A stretch of DNA of 64,000 nucleotides, taken from Hamadaea sp. Its GTDB lineage: Bacteria > Actinomycetota > Actinomycetes > Mycobacteriales > Micromonosporaceae. The notes under the pieces are model-generated. The model was not told where the DNA came from. It searched no databases and saw nothing but the letters and a program-made list of their open reading frames with translations. Location: contig NZ_JABFVK010000097.1 in the NCBI RefSeq assembly GCF_013362815.1, forward strand, positions 29,383 to 93,382. The letters are read 5' to 3'. Positions 51,055 to 59,425 of the stretch are shown here, in pieces; position 1 is the first letter of the stretch, and each line of letters opens with the position of its first letter. The translations under genes were made by a program, and so were the position numbers.

Positions 51055-52572
51055 ATGACCAGATATCGTGCCCTGCGGCGTACGGCGCTGGCCGCGTTGG
51101 CCGCCTCGCTGGCCCTGACCGCCTGCAGCACAACCAGCGGCGGCTCCTCCGGCGGCGGCCGGGACATCACCGTCGCCGGCACCTACTCGATCGAGAGCCT
51201 CGACCCGGCCAGCCCGTCCGGCGGCGGAGCGACCGGTACGCAGCTCACCTCGAAGGCGCTGTTCAGCCGCCTGGTCCGGCCCAAGGCCGACGGAACCCTC
51301 GAAGGCGACTTGGCCACCGAGTGGACGCCGGACACCACCGCCACACAATGGACGTTCAAGCTGCGTACGGGCGTCAAGTTCAGCGACGGCTCGGAGGTCA
51401 CCGCCGACGACGTGGTCGCGTCGTTCCAGCGGTTCATCGACCTCAAGAGCACCAATGCCGCCAACTTCACCGGCTACACGATGACGGCGAGCTCCCCGGC
51501 CGAGGTCGTCCTCAAGGCGACCAAGCCCGACGCCGCCATCCCGTACAAGCTGGCGGTCTTCTTCGTGATGCCCAAGCGCGTGCAGGGCGAGGACAAGGAG
51601 TTCTTCCAGCACCCGGTCGGCTCGGGTCCGTTCAAGCTGGAGAAGTTCGACTCGGCGGGCACCGTCGTGTTCACCCCGAACAGCGGCTACTACGCCGGCG
51701 CGCCGAAGGTCACGAAGGTGACCATCAAGAAGATGCCGGAGCTGGCGGCCCGGCTCACCGCGCTGAAGACCGGTGAGGCGGATCTGATCTGGGGCATCCC
51801 CGACGACCAGCTGCCGCAGCTGCAGAGCGACGCCAACCTGACCGTCCAGACGGTGCCGAGCACCGCCGTCTTCACGATGTGGTTCAACTCGTCGATCCCG
51901 GCGTTGAAGGACGCCGCCGTACGCCGGGCGCTCTGGCAGGCGGTCGACTTCGCGACCATCATCAAGACGCTGTACCCGCAGACGGGAACGCTGTCGGACG
52001 CGCCGGTCTCACCGGTGACCCTCGGCTACTCGCCGCAGGAGGCGCAGAAGTACGACCCGGCGGCAGCCAAGGCGGCGTTGCAGGCGGCCGGCTTCGACTT
52101 CTCGAAGAAGTTGCGCCTGCAGTTCGCCAACGCCGAGTTCCGGCAGTTCAACCAGGCGGTCGTGTCCGACCTGGCGAAGATCGGCGTCCAGGTCGACCTG
52201 CTGGAGAAGGAGCAGGCCGTGTTCACCAAGGACCTCCTGGCGATGAACTGGGACGTCAACTTCCAGCAGCTGTCCAACCCGACCTTCGACGGGGCGAACA
52301 CGCTGGGCCGCCTGTACACGTGCGCCGCCAAGCGCAACGGCTACTGCAACCCGGAGCTGGACAAGCTCCTCGCAGCGGCGGGGGCGAGCCCGGACAAGAA
52401 CGAACGCGTACGCCTCTACGGCGAGGCCAGCAAGATCATCTGGTCGGACGCGGTCGGCATGTTCCCCATGGCGGTCAAGTTCGCGTACGCGTGGAACAAG
52501 AACCTGACCGGCGTCGTGCCGGACCCGAACGGGCTGCCGGACTTCTCGACGATCGGCGTCAGCGGATCATGA
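51055..52572 (+). CDS. SBP family 5 substrate-binding lipoprotein (DppA/OppA-like)
   Basis: A 505-residue lipoprotein. The signal ends in the lipobox LTAC and is followed by a Ser/Gly linker. The mature part has the SBP_bac_5 features ESLDPASP, WTFKLRTGVKFSDGSEVTADDVV and PVGSGPFKLEKF. It captures the island substrate, which in this family may be a peptide, an oligosaccharide or an opine. AGGAAGG lies before the ATG, and the 40-base gap is the only spacing inside the transporter operon. Confidence 0.92.
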   Translation: MTRYRALRRTALAALAASLALTACSTTSGGSSGGGRDITVAGTYSIESLDPASPSGGGATGTQLTSKALFSRLVRPKADGTLEGDLATEWTPDTTATQWTFKLRTGVKFSDGSEVTADDVVASFQRFIDLKSTNAANFTGYTMTASSPAEVVLKATKPDAAIPYKLAVFFVMPKRVQGEDKEFFQHPVGSGPFKLEKFDSAGTVVFTPNSGYYAGAPKVTKVTIKKMPELAARLTALKTGEADLIWGIPDDQLPQLQSDANLTVQTVPSTAVFTMWFNSSIPALKDAAVRRALWQAVDFATIIKTLYPQTGTLSDAPVSPVTLGYSPQEAQKYDPAAAKAALQAAGFDFSKKLRLQFANAEFRQFNQAVVSDLAKIGVQVDLLEKEQAVFTKDLLAMNWDVNFQQLSNPTFDGANTLGRLYTCAAKRNGYCNPELDKLLAAAGASPDKNERVRLYGEASKIIWSDAVGMFPMAVKFAYAWNKNLTGVVPDPNGLPDFSTIGVSGS

Positions 52573-53624
52573 CCACGCGCATGCCGTCTCACGCGGGCCG
52601 CACCGAGGCGGCCCGGCAAGTGACCCGGCAACCGAGCCTGCTGGAGGTGTCCGGGCTGGTCGTCGACCTGCCCGGCCCTTCGGGCGGCCCGGAGATCGTC
52701 CGCGTCGTCGACGGGGTGTCGTTCGACGTCCCCGCGGCGACGACGGTGGGACTGATCGGCGAGTCGGGCAGCGGCAAGACGATGACGGCCAACGCCCTCA
52801 TCGGCCTGCTGCCCGACGGGGCCGAGACGGGCGGCGAGCTGCGCTGGCGCGGGGCGGATCTGCTGACGGCCACCCCGGCCCGGCGGCGGGCCCTGCGCGG
52901 GCACGAGATCGCGATGATCTTCCAGGATCCGCTGGCCGCCCTCAACCCGACCCAGACGATCGCCCGGCAGGTCGGTGAGATCCTGCGGCGGTCCGGCCGC
53001 CCGCGCGACGAGGTACGCCGCCGCGTGATCGAGCTGCTCGACCGGGCAGGCGTGCCCGACCCGGCGACCCGCGCGGACAGCTACCCGCACGAGTTCTCCG
53101 GCGGTCTGCGGCAGCGTGCCGTCATCGCGATGGCGCTCGCGGGCAGTCCCGCGCTGTTGCTGGCCGACGAGCCGACCACCGCCTTGGACGTGACCGTGCA
53201 GTCGCGCATCCTGCGGCTGCTGCGGTCCCTGCAGGACGACGACGGGCTCGCCATGGTCCTGGTCAGCCACGATCTCCGGGTCGTCGCGCACGTCGCGCAG
53301 CAGACCGTCGTCATGTACGCCGGTCGCGTCGCCGAACGGGGCCCGACCAACGAGGTCCTGCACCGCCCGGCGCACCCGTACACCCGGGCACTCGTGCAGA
53401 GCGTGCCCGCCGTGCGAACGCGTACGGCGATCGCGTCGCCGCTGCCGGGCACGCCCGCCACTCCGGCGAACCGGCCGTCCGGGTGCGCGTTCCATCCGCG
53501 CTGCCCGCTGGCCCGCGAACGGTGCAAGGTCGAGCAGCCGCTCATCCGGGAGATCGCCGCCGGCCAATGGACAGCGTGCCACTACGCGGAGGAACTCCAG
53601 GGGGTGCGGCATGACCCTGCTTGA
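52569..53624 (+). CDS. Dpp/Opp-type ABC ATPase (DppD-like)
   Basis: A 351-residue ATPase with Walker A GESGSGKTM, signature FSGGLRQRA and Walker B LLLADEPTTALD. The C-terminal oligo_HPY extension holds the cysteine set CAFHPRCPLARERC and CHYAEE, which in DppD relatives can hold an iron-sulfur cluster. It begins with an ATGA overlap on the binding-protein gene and its end overlaps the second ATPase gene by 14 bases. Confidence 0.92.
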   Translation: MTTRMPSHAGRTEAARQVTRQPSLLEVSGLVVDLPGPSGGPEIVRVVDGVSFDVPAATTVGLIGESGSGKTMTANALIGLLPDGAETGGELRWRGADLLTATPARRRALRGHEIAMIFQDPLAALNPTQTIARQVGEILRRSGRPRDEVRRRVIELLDRAGVPDPATRADSYPHEFSGGLRQRAVIAMALAGSPALLLADEPTTALDVTVQSRILRLLRSLQDDDGLAMVLVSHDLRVVAHVAQQTVVMYAGRVAERGPTNEVLHRPAHPYTRALVQSVPAVRTRTAIASPLPGTPATPANRPSGCAFHPRCPLARERCKVEQPLIREIAAGQWTACHYAEELQGVRHDPA

Positions 53625-54375
53625 CGTACGCGATCTCCGGGTCAGCTTCGGGCGGCGTACCAAGGTAGTCGCCGTCGACGGCGTGAGCCTCGCGGTCGCG
53701 CCCGAGGAGACCGTGGGACTCGTGGGCGAGTCCGGTTCCGGCAAGACCACCGTCGCCCGGGCCGTCGTCGGGCTCGTGCGGCCCGACTCGGGCGCGATCG
53801 TCCTCGACGGACAGCCGTTGGGCCGCATCGGCCGCCGCCCGGCCGTGGCGCATCGGGCCGTGCAGATGGTCTTCCAGGACCCCCGGTCGTCGTTGAACCC
53901 GCGGATGACGGTCGCCTCGGTGATCGACGAAGTGTGGCGTACGCACCCGGTCACCGCGCCCGACGGCGATCGCACGGCGGCGCTGCACCGGCTGCTCGAC
54001 GACGTCGGGTTGGACGCAAGCGTCGCCCGTCAGCGCCCGGGGGAGTTGTCCGGCGGCCAATGCCAGCGGGTCAGCATCGCCCGCGCGCTGGCCGCCAAGC
54101 CCCGGCTCCTGGTGTGCGACGAGGCGGTGTCCGCGCTCGACGTCTCGGTCCAGGCCCAGGTGTTGCGGCTGCTGGTGGATCTGCGCGAGAAGCACCACCT
54201 GGCGATGTTGTTCATCTCGCACGACCTCGGCGTCGTGCACCAGATCGCCGACCGGATCGCCGTGATGCGGCGCGGCGAGCTCGTCGAGGAAGGCCCGGCC
54301 GCCGACGTCCTGGGCGCTCCACAGCACGAGTACACCCAGAGCCTGCTCGAAGCGGCGCTCGAACTGAACGAGTGA
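53611..54375 (+). CDS. Dpp/Opp-type ABC ATPase (DppF-like, short form)
   Basis: A 254-residue ATPase with Walker A GESGSGKTT, signature LSGGQCQRV and Walker B LLVCDEAVSALD. It lacks the C-terminal oligo_HPY extension found in most DppF proteins, so it is about 70 residues shorter than usual. It completes the importer. Confidence 0.92.
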   Translation: MTLLDVRDLRVSFGRRTKVVAVDGVSLAVAPEETVGLVGESGSGKTTVARAVVGLVRPDSGAIVLDGQPLGRIGRRPAVAHRAVQMVFQDPRSSLNPRMTVASVIDEVWRTHPVTAPDGDRTAALHRLLDDVGLDASVARQRPGELSGGQCQRVSIARALAAKPRLLVCDEAVSALDVSVQAQVLRLLVDLREKHHLAMLFISHDLGVVHQIADRIAVMRRGELVEEGPAADVLGAPQHEYTQSLLEAALELNE

Positions 54376-54409
54376 AACACCAATTGCACGACCTGGGGAG
54401 GAAACACCG

Positions 54410-56035
54410 ATGACGGACGGCTCATCCCGCGTACCAGCTGGAAAATCAGATGTGCTGGTGGTCGGCGGGGGGCTCGGGGGAGTCGCCGCCGCACTGGCCG
54501 CGCTGCGCCGGGGCCGCACGGTCTTGCTGACCGAGCCCACCGACTGGCTGGGCGGCCAGCTCACCAGCCAGGGCGTGCCGCCGGACGAGCACCCGTGGAT
54601 CGAGCAGTTCGGCGCGACCCGCTCCTACCGCGCGCTCCGCGAGGCGATCCGCGATCACTACCGCCGCTGGTATCCGCTGACCGCCGCCGCGCGCGCCAAG
54701 ACCGACCTCAACCCCGGGCTGGGTCGCGTCAGCCGCCTCTGTCACGAGCCGCGGGTGGCCGCGACCGTGCTCGCGGCGATGCTCGGCCCGCATCTGGCCA
54801 CCGGTCGGTTGACCATCTGGTACGCACACCGCCCGATCGCCGTGACGAGCGACCGGGATCGGGTCACGTCGGTGCTGTTCGAAGGCCCGGACGGGACCCG
54901 GGTCGAGGCGAGCGCGCCGTACGTCCTCGACGCCACCGAGCTCGGCGAGCTGCTACCGATGGCCGGTGTCGAGCATGTGACCGGTTTCGAGTCCCGCGAG
55001 GAGACCGGCGAACCGAGCGCGCCCGCCGTCGCTCAGCCGGCCAACATGCAGGCGTTCTCCTGGGTGTTCGCGGTCGAGCACCGCGACGGCGAGGACCACA
55101 CGATCGACCGTCCCGACCAGTACGGCTTCTGGCGTGACTATCAGCCGCCGTTCTGGCCGGACAAGCTGCTGAGTCTGGTGGCACCCGATCCGCGTACGCT
55201 CGAACCAGTCGCGCGCACCTTCGTCCCGCACGGCTCCTCCGGTCCGGTCGTGGCCGACCAGAGTCGCGATCCGGGCGACAAGGACCTGTGGATCTTCCGC
55301 CGCATCCTCGCCCGGGAGCAGTTCCAGCCCGGTTTCCTGCCCAGTGACGTCACCATCGTGAACTGGCCGATGATCGACTACCTGCCCGGCCCGCTGATCG
55401 GCGTGTCCGACGAGGAACGGGACAAGCACCTCGACGGTTCCCGGCAGCTGGCCCTGAGCATGTTCTACTGGCTGCAGACCGAGGCGCCGCGCCCGGACGG
55501 CGGCACGGGCTGGCCTGGACTACGCCTGCGGCCCGACGTCATGGGCACCGCCGACGGTCTGGCCAAGGCTCCCTACATCCGCGAGTCACGGCGCATCCGG
55601 GCCCGGCGAACCGTCGTGGAGCAGGACCTCTCGCTGGCCGTACGCGGAGACCACGGCGCAGTGTCCTATCCGGACAGTGTCGGCGTCGGCATGTACCGCA
55701 TCGACCTGCACCCGTCGACCGGCGGCGACAACTACATCGACGTGGGCAGCAGCCCATTCCAGATCCCGTTGGGCGCCCTCCTGCCCGTACGCGTGCGCAA
55801 CCTCCTCGCCGCGGGCAAGAACATGGGCACGACGCACATCACCAACGGCTGCTATCGGCTGCACCCCGTGGAGTGGAACGCGGGTGAGGCGGCCGGGGCG
55901 TTGGCGGCGCACTGCCTGGCGAACGGGCTCGAACCGGCTCAGGTGCACGAGAGCCCGGAGTTGCTCGAGCGCTTCCAGAACGAGCTGGTCGCCGACGGCT
56001 TCGAGCTGGCCTGGCCGGAGATCCGGGGTTACTGA
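54410..56035 (+). CDS. FAD-dependent oxidoreductase (FAD_oxidored family)
   Basis: A 541-residue flavoprotein of the PF12831-like family. The dinucleotide fold is DVLVVGGGLGGVAAALAALRRG, followed by the LTEPTDWLGGQLTSQGV active-site loop typical of the family; the end (LLAAGKNMGTTHITNGCYRLHPVEWNAGEAAG) closes the FAD site. No signal peptide. GGGAGGA precedes the ATG. As the last gene of the rightward operon it should oxidise the imported sugar derivative or a cleavage product. The reaction is not known. Confidence 0.85.
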   Translation: MTDGSSRVPAGKSDVLVVGGGLGGVAAALAALRRGRTVLLTEPTDWLGGQLTSQGVPPDEHPWIEQFGATRSYRALREAIRDHYRRWYPLTAAARAKTDLNPGLGRVSRLCHEPRVAATVLAAMLGPHLATGRLTIWYAHRPIAVTSDRDRVTSVLFEGPDGTRVEASAPYVLDATELGELLPMAGVEHVTGFESREETGEPSAPAVAQPANMQAFSWVFAVEHRDGEDHTIDRPDQYGFWRDYQPPFWPDKLLSLVAPDPRTLEPVARTFVPHGSSGPVVADQSRDPGDKDLWIFRRILAREQFQPGFLPSDVTIVNWPMIDYLPGPLIGVSDEERDKHLDGSRQLALSMFYWLQTEAPRPDGGTGWPGLRLRPDVMGTADGLAKAPYIRESRRIRARRTVVEQDLSLAVRGDHGAVSYPDSVGVGMYRIDLHPSTGGDNYIDVGSSPFQIPLGALLPVRVRNLLAAGKNMGTTHITNGCYRLHPVEWNAGEAAGALAAHCLANGLEPAQVHESPELLERFQNELVADGFELAWPEIRGY

Positions 56036-56050
56036 AATTCGGTTTCACCC

Positions 56051-56080
56051 ATGCGCCGCGGGGACTACCCTGCGGCGCAT
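56051..56080. terminator. Hairpin terminator after the FAD oxidoreductase gene
   Basis: ATGCGCCGCGGGG (56051-56063) pairs with CCCTGCGGCGCAT (56068-56080), 12 Watson-Crick pairs and one G-U, with the four-base loop ACTA. It begins 15 bases after the stop codon and closes the rightward glycan operon. Confidence 0.82.
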
Positions 56081-56238
56081 GACCATGGCCGTGTTCGGCC
56101 AGGGCACCCGGTAGACCGCGCGTACACCGGGGCGCCGTTTTCCGGCGCACACATGCCCTGACGCAGGTAAGTCCAGTGTCGACTGAGGTCCGCTGACGAC
56201 GCGCCTGCCTTCGCCGTACCCTCCACTCGGAGACCGCC

Positions 56239-57006
56239 ATGGCCGCCGTGCCCGTCAGCGCACGCGATCCGCGCATCAGCGCGCTCCTGTCCACCCGGAC
56301 CCCGTCCGGCTCCGTCCTCGCCGAAGGCCTCTGGGCACATCAGTGTTTGTTGCGGGCCGACGCCGACATCGAGGTCCTCGTCACCTGCCCCGACCTGCTG
56401 GATCCCGCCGCCCGGCGGCTCGCGCGCGACCTGACCGCGCGGGCGCGTACCGCCGTCGAGGTGTCTGCCAAGACCTACGCCCGCATCGGCCGCCGCACGA
56501 AGGCCTCCGGCCTGGCCTCCCTGGTACGCCTGCGCCAATGGCGAGCCGAGGATCTGCCGGTCGACCCCGGCACCCGAGTTCTCGTCGCCGACGGCATCGA
56601 GTACGCCACCAACCTCGGCGCGCTGATCCGCGTCGTCGACGCGAGCGGGGCGAGCGCCCTGCTGATCACCAATCGCCAAGCCCGGCTGGAACACCCCGAC
56701 GTGTTCACCGCGAGCCGGGGCACGCTGCTGACCACGCCGGTCGTCGACTTCGGCGAACCGGCCGCAGCAGCGCAATGGTTGCTGCGTAGCGGATTCACGA
56801 TCCGGCTGGCGTTGCCGGGCGCACCCGGCGGCTTCCGTACGCCCGCCGATCCGACCGGCCCGACCGCGATCGTCGTCGGCTCCGAGGGAAGAGGCGTCGC
56901 CGCGGAATGGCGGTCGGTACCGCACGAACCCGTCTCGATCCCGATGCGCGGCCGAGCCGACTCGCTCAACGTCGCCGTCGCAGCCGGAGTGCTGCTCTTT
57001 GGCTGA
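56239..57006 (+). CDS. SpoU/TrmH family RNA methyltransferase
   Basis: A 255-residue SPOUT enzyme that would 2'-O-methylate rRNA or tRNA. The three knotted-fold motifs are present: VADGIEYATNLGALIRVVDASG, AIVVGSEGRGV and IPMRGRADSLNVAVAAGVLLF. An N-terminal substrate-binding part of about 100 residues precedes them. CGGAG stands eight bases before the ATG. No antibiotic cluster is adjacent, although enzymes of this class include the thiostrepton/avilamycin resistance methyltransferases. Confidence 0.9.
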   Translation: MAAVPVSARDPRISALLSTRTPSGSVLAEGLWAHQCLLRADADIEVLVTCPDLLDPAARRLARDLTARARTAVEVSAKTYARIGRRTKASGLASLVRLRQWRAEDLPVDPGTRVLVADGIEYATNLGALIRVVDASGASALLITNRQARLEHPDVFTASRGTLLTTPVVDFGEPAAAAQWLLRSGFTIRLALPGAPGGFRTPADPTGPTAIVVGSEGRGVAAEWRSVPHEPVSIPMRGRADSLNVAVAAGVLLFG

Positions 57007-57040
57007 CCCAATTAGGAACGAACTTCGCCTAAAGCGGGTC

Positions 57041-57073
57041 TAGCGTTCTCCTCAACAGCAAGATTTGTTGAGG
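57041..57073 (+). promoter_or_regulatory. -10 element and inverted repeat before the VOC gene
   Basis: TAGCGT (57041-57046) is followed by CCTCAACA (57050-57057) and its exact complement TGTTGAGG (57066-57073). The repeat covers the expected transcription start and the first bases of the leader, so it could be an operator or a 5' hairpin near the GGGAGAA ribosome binding site. Confidence 0.5.
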
Positions 57074-57083
57074 GAGAACCGCA

Positions 57084-57614
57084 ATGACCAGCACCGCACC
57101 TGCCGGCTACACGACCGCCGCGCCGTGGATCGTCACGCCCGACACCGGTCGCCTGCTCGACTTCATCGCCGCAGTGTTCGACGGAGTGGAGCAGGGCCGG
57201 GTGCCGTTGGCGGACGGCACGATCGGCCACGCCGAGATCCGGGTCGGCGACACCGTGCTGCTCGCCTTCGACCAGCGTCCGGGCTGGCCGTCGATGCCCT
57301 CGCTGGTACGAGTATTCGTCCCCGACGCCGACGTCGCGATGGAACGCGCGGTTGCGGCAGGCGCGTCGGTGGTCACCGAGCCGGCCACCCACGCCTTCGG
57401 CCAGCGAGGCGGGCGCCTACGCGACACGTTCGGCAACATCTGGTGGATCAGCGCCGTAGTCGAGGACGTGCCGGTGGAGGAAGGACTGCGCCGGCTCGGC
57501 GAACCGCAGTACGCCGACGCGATGCGAGACGCGCAGGAGACGCTGGACCGCGAACTCAGCGGCGTCGACCGGGAGGTCAGCGCGGTCAGCCTGCCGCCGG
57601 CAGCGCATAGCTGA
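57084..57614 (+). CDS. VOC superfamily (glyoxalase/bleomycin-resistance type) protein
   Basis: A 176-residue protein with two beta-alpha-beta-beta-beta units. FIAAVFDGVEQGRVPLADGTIGHAEIRVGDTVLLAFD and VRVFVPDADVAMERAVAAGASVVTEPATHAFGQRGGRLRDTFGNIWWIS are typical of the PhnB-like VOC group. The metal ligands are a His in GHAEI and a late acidic residue. GGGAGAA supports the ATG. The 3' part is overlapped antisense by the long frame at 57107-58039, which is unlikely to be translated that far. Confidence 0.88.
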   Translation: MTSTAPAGYTTAAPWIVTPDTGRLLDFIAAVFDGVEQGRVPLADGTIGHAEIRVGDTVLLAFDQRPGWPSMPSLVRVFVPDADVAMERAVAAGASVVTEPATHAFGQRGGRLRDTFGNIWWISAVVEDVPVEEGLRRLGEPQYADAMRDAQETLDRELSGVDREVSAVSLPPAAHS

Positions 57615-58039
57615 GCCATTCCAGCGTCTGTCAGCCACTCCACGACCTGGCGGTCCCGATGACCCCAGTACGCGTTACTCGGACGCGGCAGCCCGCGCCG
57701 ATCCATCCGGCATTCGAGTTCGACGAACACCTTGAGGGCCAGGACGAGATCTTGCTGATCGAGGTTGTCCAGCCAGGTCCGCAGGTACTCCGCGAGATCT
57801 TCCTCGACGTTGCCGATCGCGCACAACGCCTCCCCGACACCGAGCACGGGGTCCTCCGCGAAGAGCGCGTCGGCCCACATCGCTCGCAGGTACGCCCGCA
57901 CCGCTTGCTGCTCGTGCAGCGGCCAGGTGGTCCAGCCGGCTTCCCGCACGCAGCACGGGCAGTATTCGATCGACCGCGGCCGTGCGTTCTCCGCGAACGC
58001 CTCGTAGAGCCGGTCGATCGCACCCGTCAGCTCACTCAT
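57107..58039 (-). CDS. Unknown cytosolic protein, real C-terminus probably near 57,600
   Basis: The ATG ending at 58039 overlaps the stop of the Sel1-like gene (ATGA). The first 140 or so residues look coding (SIEYCPCCVREAGWTTWPLHEQQAVRAYLRAMWADALF; a CPCC pair may bind metal). Beyond about 57,610 the frame continues antisense to the VOC gene and turns Ser/Arg-rich, the signature of a shadow frame; it does not stop until 57107. The original stop codon seems to have been lost, or there is a one-base change near 57,610. No family recognised. Confidence 0.5.
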   Translation of the reverse strand: MSELTGAIDRLYEAFAENARPRSIEYCPCCVREAGWTTWPLHEQQAVRAYLRAMWADALFAEDPVLGVGEALCAIGNVEEDLAEYLRTWLDNLDQQDLVLALKVFVELECRMDRRGLPRPSNAYWGHRDRQVVEWLTDAGMAQLCAAGGRLTALTSRSTPLSSRSSVSCASRIASAYCGSPSRRSPSSTGTSSTTALIHQMLPNVSRRRPPRWPKAWVAGSVTTDAPAATARSIATSASGTNTRTSEGIDGQPGRWSKASSTVSPTRISAWPIVPSANGTRPCSTPSNTAAMKSSRRPVSGVTIHGAAVV

Positions 58040-58689
58040 CGGGTCCGCCCGGTGATTCGGGCAGCGGTCACCTGCGCCGAGCGCAGCTCGCCGACCAGGA
58101 TACGCAGAAACGCCCCGGCCATGAGCGGGTACGCCTCGCCCTTGCAGTCCAGCCAGATCGACCAACCGCCGTCCGGATGCGGCTCGGGGTCGGAGACGAA
58201 GTTCGGGGAGTACTCGGCGTCGAGCACCGCGTCGACGTCGGCGTACTCGGTGCCGTCGTCACCGACGAGGAACAGCCGCTCAAGGGAGTTCTCAAGCGCG
58301 GCCAAGACCGCCCCCGCAGGCTCGCCGGTGACGCGTACGCGGAAGTCCTGGGTGGGGAAGTGCTCGTCGCCGTGGACACCGCGGAGCGGAAAGCAGCCGG
58401 GGTCGACGACCACCGGCCCGGTGTCGCTCCACTCGGCCTCGATCGCGGCACGTTGGCGTTCGGCGGCCACCCGGGCCGAATGCCGCGTCGCCAGTTCGGC
58501 GAGCCGCCAGAGCATCGGCACGTCGCCCAGCTGCGCGGCGCGGCGCATCCAGGCTTCGGCGGCTTCCCGGTCGTGCATACCGTCGTGGGTCAGAGCGCAC
58601 TCGGCGATCTTGTACGCCGCCTCGGCGTCGCCCCGGTTCGCCGCCTCGGCCCAGCGAAGGATCGACTCTCTGATCGGCTCGTCAGCCAT
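58036..58689 (-). CDS. Sel1-repeat-like protein
   Basis: A 217-residue protein. The first third holds Sel1/TPR-like helical pairs (ILRWAEAANRGDAEAAYKIAECAL, EAAEAWMRRAAQLGDVPMLWRLAELATRH). The rest is mixed alpha/beta (about 100-215) and includes a tract of acidic residues. CATGAT six bases before the ATG may be a -10. It is coupled to the next gene by a four-base overlap. The two may work together; function unknown. Confidence 0.72.
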   Translation of the reverse strand: MADEPIRESILRWAEAANRGDAEAAYKIAECALTHDGMHDREAAEAWMRRAAQLGDVPMLWRLAELATRHSARVAAERQRAAIEAEWSDTGPVVVDPGCFPLRGVHGDEHFPTQDFRVRVTGEPAGAVLAALENSLERLFLVGDDGTEYADVDAVLDAEYSPNFVSDPEPHPDGGWSIWLDCKGEAYPLMAGAFLRILVGELRSAQVTAARITGRTR

Positions 58690-58696
58690 CGGTCCA

Positions 58697-59128
58697 TCAT
58701 GACGGCTGCTGCCCGGTTCCGTCCGCCCCGAGTTCGTCGGGCCCATGCCCGGCTGAACGGCGTTTGCGGACTTCGTAACCGGCGATGGCCAGCGCATAGA
58801 ACACGACGTCGGCGGCAATCTTGCCGACGGTGATGCCGACGACCATGCCGCCGAGGAGGATGGTTCCGGCGTACATGGCGAGCGGGCGCACTGCCGCGCT
58901 GTCGATCAGCTCCGCCGGGCCGAACTCGAACACCATGTCGCGCAGCGTGTGGCGTACGCGTCGCGGCGCGCGATGGTCCCGGGCGAAGACCACGGTGTAG
59001 AACGCCACCGTCTCGCCCAGCGCGCCGAGCGCCGGTTTGCCGAACCACCCGGCGACCGCGAGCGCGCCGGCGATGCCGGCCAGCTCCGGTGGAGCATATC
59101 GGACGAACCATTCCTTGAGCCGCATCAC
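58697..59128 (-). CDS. Unknown membrane protein
   Basis: A 143-residue protein with two or three hydrophobic segments (about 15-35, 85-105 and 105-122). GTG at 59128 or ATG at 59125 may start it. It lies eight bases upstream of the Sel1-like gene and may be cotranscribed. No family recognised. Confidence 0.65.
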   Translation of the reverse strand: MMRLKEWFVRYAPPELAGIAGALAVAGWFGKPALGALGETVAFYTVVFARDHRAPRRVRHTLRDMVFEFGPAELIDSAAVRPLAMYAGTILLGGMVVGITVGKIAADVVFYALAIAGYEVRKRRSAGHGPDELGADGTGQQPS

Positions 59129-59265
59129 GCGTGCTCAACGGGATTTGGCGCGCGCCGATACGTTGCTCTGGTCGGCCGCTCTCCGGGGCCGCCTGGTCCG
59201 CGCGGTTCGCCCGGAGCCTTCCCTCGCGCAGATATCCGATTTGTCCGCACGAATCGACGCGCGAG

Positions 59266-59323
59266 AAGTTGACCTTGGCGAGTTTCGGTTGCCCTAGCGA
59301 CACTTTCTCGCCAAGGTCAACTT
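59266..59323. repeat. 17-bp perfect inverted repeat with 24-base loop
   Basis: AAGTTGACCTTGGCGAG (59266-59282) is exactly complementary to CTCGCCAAGGTCAACTT (59307-59323). It lies in a 297-base gap between divergent genes at 59128 and 59426. No gene is visible in this gap. The element is lower in GC than its surroundings and is followed by TTTT. Confidence 0.85.
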
Positions 59324-59425
59324 TTCCCCGCGTCAGCGCCCCCGCTCGCGAAGGTGCGAGCGAGCCCCCGAAAGCGGAGCGCCCCGCCGCGTCGGCGAGT
59401 GAGCGGCGTCGGGTATGAAGGGCGA

